A DNA stretch of 64,000 nt from Bacillus kexueae (GCF_022809095.1 NZ_JALAZE010000003.1:62001-126000), one strand, 5' to 3'; counted from the stretch's first letter, positions 1 through 9,522 are shown. A program made the numbers and translations. Notes: generated by a model not told the origin, from the sequence alone.

Positions 1-1
1 A

Positions 2-382
2 GGAGAAAGAGAAGTCAGTGATTTAATTAAAGATTTTCAACAAAACGAATCGAGTGTATTAAGTGCTGTACATCTATGGGAAGGCCTTGACGTACCTGGG
101 GATTCTTTAACACATGTCATTATTTGGTCACTTCCTTTCCCACCTAATGACCCTGTATTTGAAGCAAAACGAAATGCATCCGCTCGACCGTTTCACGAAG
201 TAGACATGCCTTATATGATTTTAAGATTAAAACAAGGTATTGGTCGTCTTATTCGTTCGAAGTCAGATTGTGGGAAAGTCACCATTTTTCTCAACCCTTC
301 CTTAGAGGATACGACTCTAAAAGAAGTGAAAAAAGTGTTACCTGTTGAGCCGAAAATGTTCAATGCAATAAAGAGAGCATAA
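2..382 (+). CDS. DinG/Rad3-family ATP-dependent helicase, C-terminal part (partial)
   Basis: This is the last 126 codons of a gene that begins before the window. The frame contains a motif V-like stretch (LWEGLDVPGDSL) and the motif VI arginine-finger sequence QGIGRLIRS. Both are typical of XPD/Rad3/DinG-type superfamily 2 helicases, which unwind DNA 5' to 3' using ATP. The ending (VEPKMFNAIKRA) is close to the usual C-terminus of DinG-like proteins, so the gene looks complete on this side. Family membership is well supported. Whether it is DinG or the exonuclease-helicase fusion found in Firmicutes cannot be told without the N-terminus. Confidence 0.85.
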   Translation, partial: GEREVSDLIKDFQQNESSVLSAVHLWEGLDVPGDSLTHVIIWSLPFPPNDPVFEAKRNASARPFHEVDMPYMILRLKQGIGRLIRSKSDCGKVTIFLNPSLEDTTLKEVKKVLPVEPKMFNAIKRA

Positions 383-575
383 TTGACAGTCGCACAAGTG
401 AAAGACTTGATTTTTGAACGACGAATATGAGTAGAAATTCGGCGTGTCTATTCTATAGAAAGAACCTCCAGAAGAGCTTGCTAGTTGAGGAGAGAATAAT
501 AGAAGGGCCACGTCCTGTGCAAATTCTGTAAGTGTCTGGCACCAAAATGGCATTAAAAGAATTTTATATTCGAAT
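383..575. other. Intergenic stretch with a degraded repeat fragment
   Basis: No gene is visible here. Around 472-508 the sequence (gagcttgctagttgaggaga) resembles the interior of the GGCTGTCC-type element at 37476-37701, which reads gagcctgcgagttgaggagg. It may therefore be an old fragment of that family. The rest shows no recognisable signal. Confidence 0.4.
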
Positions 576-607
576 AAAAAGGCTGTTCGTTTTGAACAGC
601 CTTTTTA
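576..607 (+). terminator. Rho-independent terminator after the helicase gene
   Basis: An 8-bp GC-containing stem, GGCTGTTC/GAACAGCC, has a 4-nt loop. It is preceded by an A-run and followed by TTTTT, so it could work in both directions. Confidence 0.85.
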
Positions 608-625
608 CTATTGGGGTTTATTTTG

Positions 626-655
626 TTGACATATCATTTCTATGTTGAGTAATCT
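626..655 (+). promoter_or_regulatory. Candidate sigma-A promoter for the M32 carboxypeptidase
   Basis: TTGACA at 626-631 and TAATCT at 650-655 are separated by 18 bp. They lie about 90 bp before the chosen start of the downstream gene. Confidence 0.55.
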
Positions 656-741
656 GAATTTGAAGGAATTTTCAAACTCGTAGTTGAATATTTTAACCGG
701 AAGTGATAGTGAATAATTGTAAAAGATCAAGAGGTGATTCG

Positions 742-2253
742 ATGACAAACAAAAATGAAAAAGCATTTTTGTCGTATGTACAGAAGATGAAGCAATATGA
801 AGAAGCCATCAATGTCCTATATTGGGATTTACGGACAGGTGCACCGAAAAAAGGAGTGGACAGCCGTTCGGATGTAATCGGTATGCTATCTACAGAGCTT
901 TTCAAAATGTCAACGTCGGAAGAAATGGCTTCCTATTTAGAAGGGGTAGAGCAAGAAGCTAGGGATGGTGAACTATCCGAGATTACGAGAAAATCACTGG
1001 AAGAATGTCGGAAAGACTACGAAAAAAATAAAAAAATCCCTCAAGATGAGTATAAAGAATATGTCGTACTCCAGTCAAAAGCTGAATCAGTATGGGAAGA
1101 AGCAAAAGAAAAAGCTGACTTTCAAATGTTTTCACCATATCTGAAAAAATTAGTTGAGTTTAATAAGAAATTTATAGAATATTGGGGTTATGAAGGACAT
1201 CCTTATAATACGTTATTAGATATGTATGAGCCGGGAATAACAGTTGAAATACTAGATGAGGTTTTTGCGCAGTTAAAGGAGAAGATTGTCCCACTTGTAC
1301 ATAAAATAAATAATGCTTCAAACAAACCAAAAACAGAATTTTTATTTCAACCGTTCCCGAAAGATAAGCAAGAGGCGTTTTCTCACTTCATTTTGCATGA
1401 ATTAGGATATGATTTTGAGGCTGGACGATTAGACGAGACAGTGCACCCTTTTGCGATTGAACTGAATCAAGGTGACGTTCGAATCACGACAAAATATGAT
1501 GAGAATGACTTCCGCACAGCTATCTTTGGAACAATTCATGAATGTGGACATGCGATTTATGAACAAAATATATCAAGTGATTTGGCCAATACTCCTCTTT
1601 CGTCTGGGACGTCAATGGGTATTCATGAATCGCAATCATTATTCTATGAAAACTTTATCGGGCGACACGAAGGTTTTTGGGAGCGATACTTTGAACAATT
1701 AAAGTCATATTCTCCCGAACAATTTAACCATGTGTCATTAGAGGATTTTTACCGGGCAATCAATGAGTCAAAACCGTCCCTCATTCGAATTGAAGCGGAT
1801 GAGTTAACTTATCCACTCCATGTAATGATTCGATACGAGATTGAAAAAGGCCTTTTCTCAGGTGAATTAGAAGTGGATCATCTACCAGAGATTTGGAACA
1901 GCAAGTATGAAGAATATTTAGGAATTCGGCCGAGAAATGATGCAGAAGGAGTGCTTCAAGATGTACACTGGGCAGGCGGAAGTTTTGGGTATTTCCCATC
2001 CTATGCACTCGGCTATATGTATGCAGCTCAATTTAAACATCAAATGTTAAAAGATTTACCGAATTTCGATGAACTCGTAAAAGAAGGTCGTTTTAATGAA
2101 ATTAAAAGGTGGTTGACAAAACATATTCATCAATATGGTAAAATGAAAAAACCGCTTGAAATTGTTCAAGAAGTAACGGGAGAGTCGTTAAATCCAGCTT
2201 ATTTAATTCGTTATTTAGAAGATAAATATCGTACCATTTACAAGTTAGATTAA
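742..2253 (+). CDS. ypwA: M32-family carboxypeptidase (carboxypeptidase Taq type)
   Basis: This is a 503-residue cytosolic metallocarboxypeptidase that trims C-terminal residues from peptides. The zinc site is visible as HECGH at residues 266-270, and a third ligand Glu lies about 30 residues later in HESQSLFYEN, the spacing of the M32 family (Taq and Pfu carboxypeptidases, about 500 residues). I chose the ATG at 742 because AGAGGTGA sits 5-8 bp before it. An in-frame GTG at 703 would add 13 residues with no ribosome binding site. The gene is monocistronic between a candidate sigma-A promoter and a strong terminator. It is not part of the cta operon and is unrelated to it in function. Confidence 0.93.
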   Translation: MTNKNEKAFLSYVQKMKQYEEAINVLYWDLRTGAPKKGVDSRSDVIGMLSTELFKMSTSEEMASYLEGVEQEARDGELSEITRKSLEECRKDYEKNKKIPQDEYKEYVVLQSKAESVWEEAKEKADFQMFSPYLKKLVEFNKKFIEYWGYEGHPYNTLLDMYEPGITVEILDEVFAQLKEKIVPLVHKINNASNKPKTEFLFQPFPKDKQEAFSHFILHELGYDFEAGRLDETVHPFAIELNQGDVRITTKYDENDFRTAIFGTIHECGHAIYEQNISSDLANTPLSSGTSMGIHESQSLFYENFIGRHEGFWERYFEQLKSYSPEQFNHVSLEDFYRAINESKPSLIRIEADELTYPLHVMIRYEIEKGLFSGELEVDHLPEIWNSKYEEYLGIRPRNDAEGVLQDVHWAGGSFGYFPSYALGYMYAAQFKHQMLKDLPNFDELVKEGRFNEIKRWLTKHIHQYGKMKKPLEIVQEVTGESLNPAYLIRYLEDKYRTIYKLD

Positions 2254-2304
2254 ATAAAGGGTCCAATAGATCAGGATTTCCTGACATTGGACCCTTTATT
2301 TTTG
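2252..2304 (+). terminator. Terminator of the M32 carboxypeptidase gene
   Basis: A long stem (AAATAAAGGGTCCAAT paired with ATTGGACCCTTTATTT) overlaps the stop codon and ends in a T-run. Repeat copy C1 begins at the end of the T-run. Confidence 0.9.
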
Positions 2305-2475
2305 TTACAGAAAGTTTAAGTTCAATAAAGTGTTAAAGTATTCTCTTTACCGTTTTTTTGGTGTCTAGCGCAAAGCGCCATCAGCTCGGGTCGCTTCGGC
2401 CCTGCTGTGGCGACGGAAGCCTCCTCGCAGGTCCTCCAGCGCCCTTCGCCAAAGGACTTGCCCTTTTTCTGCGAA
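2304..2475 (+). repeat. Dispersed structured repeat C, copy 1
   Basis: This is the first of four near-identical ~175 bp copies in the window. The others are at 9239, 22581 and 57537. It begins GTTACAGAAAGTTTAAG at the end of the preceding terminator's T-run. The 3' half can fold: CGCCA/TGGCG encloses AGC/GCT and GGG/CCC, followed by GCAGGTCCT/AGGACTTGC. This copy is the most diverged at its 3' end (ccctttttctgcg instead of gcgctttgcgctttt). Confidence 0.85.
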
Positions 2476-2532
2476 AATAAAAATTACCTATGAGCCGAAT
2501 GAGCGATCATGATAGGTAGATGGTAGAAAGAA

Positions 2533-2569
2533 AAAACCCCGGGGAGAATAAATTTTCATGTCCGGGGTG
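2533..2569 (-). terminator. Probable terminator for ctaA, displaced from the gene
   Basis: Read on the minus strand, ACCCCGG pairs with CCGGGGT around a ~19-nt loop, followed by TTTTTTC. It lies about 340 bp beyond the ctaA stop. The intervening space contains a truncated A-family element, so the terminator was probably pushed away by the insertion. Confidence 0.6.
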
Positions 2570-2638
2570 TCAGTGTAAAATCATGTATGTTTCTTATATA
2601 TAATACTATCCTGTCTTTTATGTTTGTAATTTTCTAAT

Positions 2639-2890
2639 GGCTCTTTTCTAAAGGATTGGAGCTTTTAGTGTGTGTAAAATATATTGTTGAGAATCGTTTT
2701 TCCCCTTTGTGAAGGAGCGACTTGACTCGCGGGGTTCAGAGGAAAGGGCAAGACCACACACTCTTTCTAGTTAACGTCTAACGAACTGACTATAAATTGA
2801 TACCTGCTTGATTTACTTTCATCACAGTGCGGGAGGCCCTCTCGTGCTTACATAAAAAACTTTCTACTTCGCCCAATACATCTTTAGTAA
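2639..2890. mobile_element. Truncated A-family element (MITE-like), copy A1
   Basis: The left end (GGCTCTTTTCTAAAGG) and the internal run GGAGCGACTTGACTCG match the element at 60453-60705. No matching right inverted repeat (AGCC end) is present, so this copy is decayed or truncated. No gene lies in this 250-bp stretch. Confidence 0.6.
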
Positions 2891-2905
2891 CTAAAAAAAC
2901 ATTTT

Positions 2906-3811
2906 TTACTTAACTTTTTTTCCTTGTCTAGATATTAACAAGACAAAATAACTTAGAACACCAAATAGTAATGAAATGAATAGAGCGTGCATTAGGGCTA
3001 AAGATAAATTTAAGTTCGTGTAAACAACTAACATACCTGAAGCGGCTTGTAAAACGACTAAAATAAACGCTACAATCCATCCCCAATACATAATTCGTTG
3101 GTCTTTATAATGTTTTATTGCGTGAACTAGAGCGATAAATATCCAAATAAAAATAATGGATGCCGCTAAGCGATGACCCATTTGAACTAGTTGATGGAAG
3201 TTGGAAGGTAATAATTGATCGTCAGTACAAAATGGAACATTTGGGCATGCTAAGCTTGAACCTGTATGGCGCACATATGCACCTGTATAAACGACGATGT
3301 AACTATAAACGATAATTCCTATCGTATGAAAACGCATGGTCTTCCCGATTTTTAATGTACTTGCATCGAATTTTCGGTCTACTTCAAAAACAAGTAAAGT
3401 TAATAGAAACACAGTAGCAAATGAAATAAGTGAAATGCCAAAGTGTAAAGCTAACACAGCATCAGATTGTCCCCATACGACAGCAGCAGCTCCGATTAAG
3501 GCTTGGAGTACTAAGAAGAATAAAGATAAAATAGCTAATAGCTTTGTTTCTCGTTTATGTCCGATTAGTCTCCAAGATAAGATGGAAAGAGCCAATACTA
3601 GGATACCAGCCGTACCACTTACGAGACGGTGAGATAGCTCAATGACAGTTTCAAGTGTTAGAGGGTCAGGGATAATTTGTCCGTGACATAGTGGCCATGA
3701 ACGTCCACACCCCATTCCTGAACCTGTTTTTGTTACAAGTGCTCCTCCTAATAAAACGAAAAGCATCACAATAGATGTGATGACTGATAGAATTTTTAGT
3801 ACACGATACAT
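2906..3811 (-). CDS. ctaA: Heme A synthase
   Basis: The 301-residue membrane protein has about eight transmembrane helices. It oxidises the methyl group of heme O to the formyl group of heme A. Conserved features are the first-loop cysteine pair C35 and C42 (GCGRSWPLC), a second pair in [11 protein letters not shown], and heme-ligand histidines in [19 protein letters not shown] and LMHAL. Length and cysteine positions match the Bacillus-type enzyme. The ATG is preceded by AAGGTGA. It is divergent from ctaB and the oxidase genes, as in B. subtilis, where ResD activates this region. I did not identify a ResD site. Confidence 0.97.
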   Translation of the reverse strand: MYRVLKILSVITSIVMLFVLLGGALVTKTGSGMGCGRSWPLCHGQIIPDPLTLETVIELSHRLVSGTAGILVLALSILSWRLIGHKRETKLLAILSLFFLVLQALIGAAAVVWGQSDAVLALHFGISLISFATVFLLTLLVFEVDRKFDASTLKIGKTMRFHTIGIIVYSYIVVYTGAYVRHTGSSLACPNVPFCTDDQLLPSNFHQLVQMGHRLAASIIFIWIFIALVHAIKHYKDQRIMYWGWIVAFILVVLQAASGMLVVYTNLNLSLALMHALFISLLFGVLSYFVLLISRQGKKVK

Positions 3812-3896
3812 TCGTGAGTCACCTTCTTTGTTAAAATTTTATTTATACCTTTTTTCGGTAGTTTTAATAACTATGTTGTTTTCCTTCACTCATCCT

Positions 3897-3902
3897 ATTA
3901 TA
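3897..3902 (-). promoter_or_regulatory. Candidate -10 box of ctaA
   Basis: A perfect TATAAT lies on the minus strand about 85 bp before the ctaA start. The -35 (TTTTCA, 16 bp away) is weak, which would suit an activated promoter. Confidence 0.5.
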
Positions 3903-4217
3903 GTGAAAGAGAAGGAAATGAAAAAGTTATTTGAAAAAACTTGAATATTTACATAGAGTTTGCTAGAAATAGTAAGGGGACAATTCGTATTAGGACTTAC
4001 TGATATTATTATAATGCTATATTTTTTTTATTTCAGTCCCTTCACAATTTCGACAAACTTTATTCATGAATTGTACACAAAAGTTTGACGAAATATGGTT
4101 TAATTACAAGTGTACATTTATTTATTATAGCCATTAATATAAGATGGCTATGAATTGGGTTTGTTTGTTGGAACCGCCTTCAAATGGAACCAACTTTACG
4201 ATAGAGGAGGAAACTAG
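3903..4217. other. Divergent ctaA/ctaB control region
   Basis: An AT-rich intergenic stretch with no open frame worth calling. A TTGACG at about 4084 and several TGTACA hexamers flank the ctaB side, but no convincing -35/-10 pair is visible. A strong GAGGAGG ribosome binding site precedes ctaB. Confidence 0.4.
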
Positions 4218-5138
4218 ATGGCGAATACACAAGGTGAGATGGCAATCCAGAACGATCAATCGCATGGAATTGAAAAAACAACCTCCGCTTGGAAAGATTT
4301 TCTTTCATTGATCAAAATTGGGATTGTAAATTCCAACTTAATTACGACTTTTACAGGATTGTGGTTGGCTCTTTACTTTACTGGAGAGAGCTTTATCGTT
4401 CATATAGACAAAGTTATCTTTGCATTATTAGGCTCGGCACTGATTATTGCTGGTTCTTGTGCTATTAATAATTATTACGATCGTGATATCGACCACATCA
4501 TGCAACGAACAAAATCACGTCCGACCGTTACGGGAAGAATCACACCAGCCCAAGTACTTGCTTTAGGACTGGGCTTTATCCTATTAGGAACGGTTCTTCT
4601 TGGTTTGACTTCCATTACTGCTGCCGTCATTGGATTAATTGGTGTTTTTACCTACGTGGTTCTTTATACAATGTGGACGAAAAGGCAGTACACGATTAAT
4701 ACGGTTGTGGGGAGTATTTCAGGAGCAGTTCCCCCATTAATTGGATGGGCTGCAATTACTGAGTTAAATACGGTTGCATGGGTTCTGTTTTTTATTATGT
4801 TTATTTGGCAACCCCCACACTTCTTAGCACTTGCGATGAAGCGCTGTGAAGAATACCGCGAGGCAGGTATCCCGATGTTACCTGTTGTTCATGGTTTTGG
4901 TATTACGAAGAGACAAATGATGGTATGGGTAGCTTGTCTACTTCCATTACCGTTTTATTTATATAGTTTAGGTATTGGATTCATCATTCTAGCAACACTA
5001 TTAAATATTGGATGGTTAATTCTTGCCTTATCAGGCTTGAAGATAAAAGATGATCTTAAATGGGCAAAATGGATGTTTATTTACTCTTTAAATTACTTAA
5101 CCATTTTGTTTGTAGCTATGGTGATTTTTGCGATTTAG
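4218..5138 (+). CDS. ctaB: Protoheme IX farnesyltransferase (heme O synthase)
   Basis: The 306-residue UbiA-family prenyltransferase transfers farnesyl to heme B to form heme O, the substrate of CtaA. The diagnostic Asp-rich motif [19 protein letters not shown] lies at about residues 86-104. The second conserved block [20 protein letters not shown] follows helix 5. About nine membrane helices are apparent. The start has GAGGAGG nine bases upstream. The gene is about 100 bp upstream of ctaC and probably belongs to the same cta transcript, with no terminator between them. Confidence 0.97.
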   Translation: MANTQGEMAIQNDQSHGIEKTTSAWKDFLSLIKIGIVNSNLITTFTGLWLALYFTGESFIVHIDKVIFALLGSALIIAGSCAINNYYDRDIDHIMQRTKSRPTVTGRITPAQVLALGLGFILLGTVLLGLTSITAAVIGLIGVFTYVVLYTMWTKRQYTINTVVGSISGAVPPLIGWAAITELNTVAWVLFFIMFIWQPPHFLALAMKRCEEYREAGIPMLPVVHGFGITKRQMMVWVACLLPLPFYLYSLGIGFIILATLLNIGWLILALSGLKIKDDLKWAKWMFIYSLNYLTILFVAMVIFAI

Positions 5139-5240
5139 GTTGTAATTCTTTCTAATAAGAATTTCAATATAGAAGGAATTATCATTTTCTTCATCACAAC
5201 TTTACGGACATTAAGGTAGAAAGAGGGGTTTGATTTAGCT

Positions 5241-6335
5241 ATGAAAAAGTGGCTGACAAAATGGCGTCAATTTTCTCTATTTGCAATCATGGCGCTGATT
5301 TTAGCTGGCTGCGGTGAACCGTTTATTTCCACGTTAACACCTGCAGGTGAAGTGGCGGATGAGCAGTACTCTCTTATGATGTTAAGTACGCTTATCATGG
5401 TGGTTGTCGTTGCAGTCGTAACTGTTATTTTCATTTACGTTATCGTGAAATTCCGTCGGTCTAAAGTAGGCGACAAAATCCCAGTACAGGTTGAGGGAAG
5501 TCACAAGCTAGAGATTATTTGGACAGTAATTCCAATTCTACTTCTCATTGTGCTTGCAGTTCCTACTGTTTCTGCTACTTATAAACTTGCAGATGTAGAT
5601 CCGATGGAACAAGCGCTTGCTGACGCTGAAAACGGCGGTAAAGACCCGCTTGTTGTCAACGTTCGTGCCAACCTTTATTGGTGGGAATTTGAATATCCAG
5701 GCTATGGAGTAATTACTGGTCAGGATTTAATGATGCCAACAGATGAAAAAGTATACTTTAACATCGTAGCATCTGATGTAAAACACTCATTCTGGATTCC
5801 AGCTGTTGGCGGTAAAATGGACACAAATACCGACAATACAAACAAGTTCTGGTTAGAAATTGATTCTGAGCGTGCGGAAGAAGCAGGCAACGTATTTTAT
5901 GGTAAATGTGCTGAGCTTTGCGGTCCTTCCCATGCACTAATGGACTTTAAAGTTCAAGCGGTATCTCGCGCTGAGTTTGATCAATGGATTGCAGAAATGC
6001 AAAACTATGATGTAGAAACGAAAGCTCAAACAGCTTCAGCTAAGCAGGGTGAACAACTATTCCAAGAAAAAGGATGTATCGGTTGTCATGCTATTTCACC
6101 TGCGGATACACGTCCTGAAGCAGCACGTACAGCTCCGAACTTAGCGAACTTTGGAGATCGTGAGCGTGTTGCAGGTATCTTAGAAAATAATGAAGAAAAC
6201 GTAAGAGCATGGTTAGCGGATCCAGAGACAATTAAGCCTGGAAATAAAATGACTGATACGTATGACAAGTTATCAGATGAAGAATTGGATGCGTTAACAG
6301 AGTATTTATTTAACCTTTCTGTAGAAAACAAATAA
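5241..6335 (+). CDS. ctaC: Cytochrome c oxidase subunit II with fused cytochrome c domain
   Basis: This 364-residue lipoprotein carries the CuA centre that accepts electrons in the caa3 oxidase. It has a signal peptide ending in a lipobox (LAGC), two transmembrane helices (about residues 45-70 and 90-112), the CuA motif CAELCGPSHALM (C-x3-C-x3-H-x2-M), and a C-terminal cytochrome c domain with CIGCH plus a distal Met (KPGNKMTD). The fused heme domain marks it as caa3 type, so no separate cytochrome c is needed. It is followed after 25 bp by ctaD. Confidence 0.98.
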   Translation: MKKWLTKWRQFSLFAIMALILAGCGEPFISTLTPAGEVADEQYSLMMLSTLIMVVVVAVVTVIFIYVIVKFRRSKVGDKIPVQVEGSHKLEIIWTVIPILLLIVLAVPTVSATYKLADVDPMEQALADAENGGKDPLVVNVRANLYWWEFEYPGYGVITGQDLMMPTDEKVYFNIVASDVKHSFWIPAVGGKMDTNTDNTNKFWLEIDSERAEEAGNVFYGKCAELCGPSHALMDFKVQAVSRAEFDQWIAEMQNYDVETKAQTASAKQGEQLFQEKGCIGCHAISPADTRPEAARTAPNLANFGDRERVAGILENNEENVRAWLADPETIKPGNKMTDTYDKLSDEELDALTEYLFNLSVENK

Positions 6336-6360
6336 GCGCAGATAAAAGGGAGGTAGCAAA

Positions 6361-8229
6361 GTGAGTACGTTAGCAAAGAAAAAGGGGTTAGGCGCAACCT
6401 TATGGGACTACTTAACAACCGTAGACCATAAGAAAATTGCGATCCTTTATTTAATTGCTGGCGGATTTTTCTTCATTTTAGGTGGACTTGAGGCGCTTGC
6501 GATGCGCATTCAGTTAATCGTCCCAGAAAATGATTTCGTCAGTGCTGGAAAGTTTAATGAATTTATGACAATGCACGGTACAACTATGATCTTCTTAGCT
6601 GCAATGCCGTTATTATTTGCGTATATGAACGCAGTTGTACCGATTCAAATTGGTGCGCGCGACGTTGCGTTCCCATTCTTAAACTCTTTAGGTTTTTGGT
6701 TATTCTTTTTTGGTGGACTATTCTTAAACTTAAGTTGGTTTTTAGGTGGAGCACCAGATGCAGGATGGACTTCTTATGCTTCTATTGCATTGGATTCTCC
6801 AGGGCATGGTGTTGATTTCTATATCTTAGGTTTACAGATTTCAGGTTTAGGAACATTAATCGCAGGCATTAACTTCCTAGTTACCATTATTAACATGCGT
6901 GCGCCAGGAATGACGTACATGCGCATGCCGCTATTTACTTGGACGACATTCGTAGCGTCTGCACTTATTTTATTCGCGTTCCCACCTTTAACAGTGGGTC
7001 TAGCCTTTTTAATGTTTGACCGCCTTTTTGATACAGCGTTCTTCGTTCCTCAATTAGGTGGAAACACTGTTATTTACGAGCATATTTTCTGGATTTTCGG
7101 ACACCCAGAAGTATATATTCTTGTGTTACCGGCATTCGGTATTTTCTCAGAAATTATTCCAGTTTTTGCACGTAAACGTCTTTTCGGATATACGTCTATG
7201 GTGTTTGCGACAGTTTTAATTGGATTTTTAGGATTCATGGTTTGGGCACACCACATGTTTACAACTGGTCTTGGACCAACAGCAAACGCAATTTTTGCTG
7301 TTGCCACTATGGCTATCGGTGTACCAACTGGTATTAAAGTATTCAACTGGTTATTCACTATTTGGGGCGGAAGCATTCGCTTCACTGTACCAATGCTTTA
7401 TGCAGTAACGTTCATTCCTTCATTCGTTCTTGGGGGAGTAACAGGTATCATGCTTGCTGCTGCTCCTGCTGATTATCAGTACCACGACTCTTACTTTGTC
7501 GTTGCTCACTTCCACTATGTTATTGTTGGTGGTATTGTATTCGCTTTATTTGCCGCTGCTCATTATTGGTGGCCAAAAATGTTTGGACATATGTTATCAG
7601 AGGGTCTTGGAAAGATAACATTCGTCCTATTTACAATCGGTTTTCATTTAACTTTCTTTATTCAACATTTCTTAGGACTAATGGGGATGCCACGCCGTGT
7701 ATTCACATACTTGGGAGAACAAGGATGGGATACAGGTAACTTTGTAAGTACAATTGGTGCATTCTTCATGGCTGCTGCAGTTGTCGTATTAATCGTAAAC
7801 GTAATTGTATCAGCAGTTAAAGCAGAGCGTGTTGGCAACGACCCTTGGGAAGATGGTCGTACGTTAGAATGGGCAGTTGCTTCTCCAGCACCTGAATATA
7901 ACTTTAAACAAACTCCTTTAGTTCGTGGTTTAGATCCATTATGGGTGGAAAAAATGGAAGGTAAGAACGGTATGACACCTGCAGAACCTATTGGCGATAT
8001 TCATATGCCAAACTCATCAATCATTCCGTTCATTTTATCATTCGGTCTGTTCGTTGGTGCATTCGGATTGATGTATCGTACAGATTATTCATGGGGTCTT
8101 GCAGTTGCCTTAATCGGTTTAGCTATCACATTAGGTTCCATGTTCTTCCGTTCAATTATTGATGATCATGGATATCATATTCATAAGGAAGACCTATTAA
8201 AGGATGATGAAAAGGGGGTTAAGGCATAA
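6361..8229 (+). CDS. ctaD: Cytochrome c oxidase subunit I
   Basis: The 622-residue catalytic subunit holds heme a, heme a3 and CuB, reduces oxygen and pumps protons. Metal ligands are visible: the heme a His in MHGTTMIF, the CuB His and crosslinked Tyr in GHPEVYIL, the HH pair in WAHHMFTTG, and the heme His residues in HFHYVIVGG. The C-terminal extension carries extra helices, as usual for Bacillus caa3 enzymes. Translation begins at a GTG preceded by GGGAGG. The TAA stop overlaps the ctaE ATG by one base (TAATG), implying coupled translation. Confidence 0.98.
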   Translation: MSTLAKKKGLGATLWDYLTTVDHKKIAILYLIAGGFFFILGGLEALAMRIQLIVPENDFVSAGKFNEFMTMHGTTMIFLAAMPLLFAYMNAVVPIQIGARDVAFPFLNSLGFWLFFFGGLFLNLSWFLGGAPDAGWTSYASIALDSPGHGVDFYILGLQISGLGTLIAGINFLVTIINMRAPGMTYMRMPLFTWTTFVASALILFAFPPLTVGLAFLMFDRLFDTAFFVPQLGGNTVIYEHIFWIFGHPEVYILVLPAFGIFSEIIPVFARKRLFGYTSMVFATVLIGFLGFMVWAHHMFTTGLGPTANAIFAVATMAIGVPTGIKVFNWLFTIWGGSIRFTVPMLYAVTFIPSFVLGGVTGIMLAAAPADYQYHDSYFVVAHFHYVIVGGIVFALFAAAHYWWPKMFGHMLSEGLGKITFVLFTIGFHLTFFIQHFLGLMGMPRRVFTYLGEQGWDTGNFVSTIGAFFMAAAVVVLIVNVIVSAVKAERVGNDPWEDGRTLEWAVASPAPEYNFKQTPLVRGLDPLWVEKMEGKNGMTPAEPIGDIHMPNSSIIPFILSFGLFVGAFGLMYRTDYSWGLAVALIGLAITLGSMFFRSIIDDHGYHIHKEDLLKDDEKGVKA

Positions 8230-8852
8230 TGCATGTAGAAGAAAAATTTACAGCTGAAACCTTCCCGGCTAATCCTGAAAAAGCTACTCTTGAAGGGAAA
8301 AATAAATTTTTAGGATTCTGGTTATTCTTAGGTGGAGAGACCGTTTTATTTGCAACTTTATTTGCAACATTCTTAGCATTAAAGGACTCAACAGCAGGTG
8401 GTCCAACTACTCAAGAGATGTTTGATCTTGAACTAGTCTTCATTGCAACGATGCTGTTATTAACGAGTAGTTTAACGAGTGTTTATGCAATGTATCATAT
8501 GAAGAACTTTAATTTTGCTAAGATGCAATTATGGCTTGGAATTACTGTTCTTCTAGGTGCTGCTTTCTTAGCACTTGAGATTTATGAGTTCAATCATTAT
8601 GTTCACGAGTACGGATTTACGATTACTTCTAGTGCATTAGGCTCCTCGTTCTATACTCTTGTAGGAACACATGGAGGACACGTTGCATTCGGTCTTTTAT
8701 GGATTGTTACGTTAATGGTCCGAAACGCTAAACGAGGCTTAAATTTATACAATGCACCGAAATACTACGTAGCGAGTCTTTATTGGCACTTTATTGACGT
8801 AGTATGGGTGTTTATCTTCACAGTCGTATATTTAATGGGAATGGTGGGATAA
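8229..8852 (+). CDS. ctaE: Cytochrome c oxidase subunit III
   Basis: The 207-residue subunit III has five predicted helices, as is typical of bacterial enzymes lacking the first two helices. Conserved sequence includes GFWLFLGGETVLFATLFATF near the N-terminus and GTHGGHVAFGLLW and SLYWHFIDVVWVFIF near the end. It stabilises subunit I. It is joined to ctaD by a one-base overlap and separated from ctaF by 4 bp. Confidence 0.97.
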   Translation: MHVEEKFTAETFPANPEKATLEGKNKFLGFWLFLGGETVLFATLFATFLALKDSTAGGPTTQEMFDLELVFIATMLLLTSSLTSVYAMYHMKNFNFAKMQLWLGITVLLGAAFLALEIYEFNHYVHEYGFTITSSALGSSFYTLVGTHGGHVAFGLLWIVTLMVRNAKRGLNLYNAPKYYVASLYWHFIDVVWVFIFTVVYLMGMVG

Positions 8853-8856
8853 ACTG

Positions 8857-9189
8857 ATGGCAAATAGTCAAAATTCAGGAAACCCAAAAGTTGATGTTGC
8901 TTATCGTCGTAAAAAGAGTAAAGAGGAAATGAAATACCAAGTAGTTTCATTTGCTCTAATGATTTTCCTTACGATCGTTGCGTTTATTGCCGTTGGGTAT
9001 GACGGAATTGGCGAATGGTTTAAAGCACCGTTTATTTTCTTATTAGCTTGTGTGCAAGTCATATTCCAACTTTACTATTTTATGCATATGAGTCATAAAG
9101 GACATGAAGCGCCACAGTTATTCATATACTCGGGTGTATTCGTTGCGTTTTTAACTGTCCTAGCTTTCTCAACAATCGTATGGTGGTAA
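8857..9189 (+). CDS. ctaF: Cytochrome c oxidase subunit IV (CtaF/CoxD family)
   Basis: A 110-residue small subunit with a charged N-terminal tail and three helices. It ends the structural-gene operon and is followed directly by a strong terminator. The family (COX4 pro) contains the motif YYFMHMSHK seen here. It is thought to be an accessory subunit of the caa3 oxidase. Confidence 0.94.
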   Translation: MANSQNSGNPKVDVAYRRKKSKEEMKYQVVSFALMIFLTIVAFIAVGYDGIGEWFKAPFIFLLACVQVIFQLYYFMHMSHKGHEAPQLFIYSGVFVAFLTVLAFSTIVWW

Positions 9190-9195
9190 AAAATG

Positions 9196-9229
9196 AAAAA
9201 GCAACTGGCAAACGCCAGTTGCTTTTTTC
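9196..9229 (+). terminator. Terminator of the ctaB-ctaF operon
   Basis: The stem AAGCAACTGGC/GCCAGTTGCTT has loop AAAC and is followed by TTTTTTC. Repeat copy C2 begins about 10 bp after it. Confidence 0.93.
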
Positions 9230-9238
9230 TTTTTTCAT

Positions 9239-9414
9239 TGTTACAGAAAGTTTAAGTTCAATAAAGTGTTAAAGTATTCTCTTTACAGTTTTTTTGGTGT
9301 CTAGCTCTAAGCGCCATCAGCTCGGGTCGCTTCGACCCTGCTGTGGCGACGGAAGCCTCCTCGCAGGTCCTCCAGCGCCCTTCGCCTAAGGATTTGCGCT
9401 TTGCGCTTTTCTTA
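9239..9414 (+). repeat. Dispersed structured repeat C, copy 2
   Basis: A 176-bp copy in the same orientation as the upstream gene. In its central hairpin it reads GGGTCGCTTCGACCC, where the other copies have GGGTCGCTTCGGCCC. The change turns a T-G wobble into a T-A pair and keeps the stem. Confidence 0.9.
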
Positions 9415-9434
9415 AATCATTCAAAAAACGTTCA

Positions 9435-9463
9435 TTTGTTTTTTATGGGACAAGAGGTATAAT
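9435..9463 (+). promoter_or_regulatory. Candidate sigma-A promoter of ctaG
   Basis: TTTGTT and a perfect TATAAT are separated by 17 bp and lie about 60 bp before the ctaG ATG. With the terminator and repeat upstream, this suggests ctaG is transcribed separately from ctaB-F. Confidence 0.65.
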
Positions 9464-9522
9464 AGAGTTTGGGTATCCCATTAATTGTTGTTATACTTCT
9501 CTCTAAAAGGAGATGATTCTTA

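Noticed and set aside
703-741. N-terminal extension of the M32 carboxypeptidase from GTG 703
   Set aside because: The ribosome binding site AGAGGTGA lies inside it and serves the ATG at 742; the shorter protein has the family's usual length.
2306-2475. Repeat C as a tRNA, riboswitch or CRISPR unit
   Set aside because: It has no cloverleaf, no known aptamer core, and the copies are dispersed rather than tandem.
6086-6418. Long minus-strand frame opposite ctaC/ctaD, and similar antisense frames elsewhere (for example 52350-52775, 33444-33836)
   Set aside because: They mirror strongly conserved genes, lack ribosome binding sites, and show no family resemblance.
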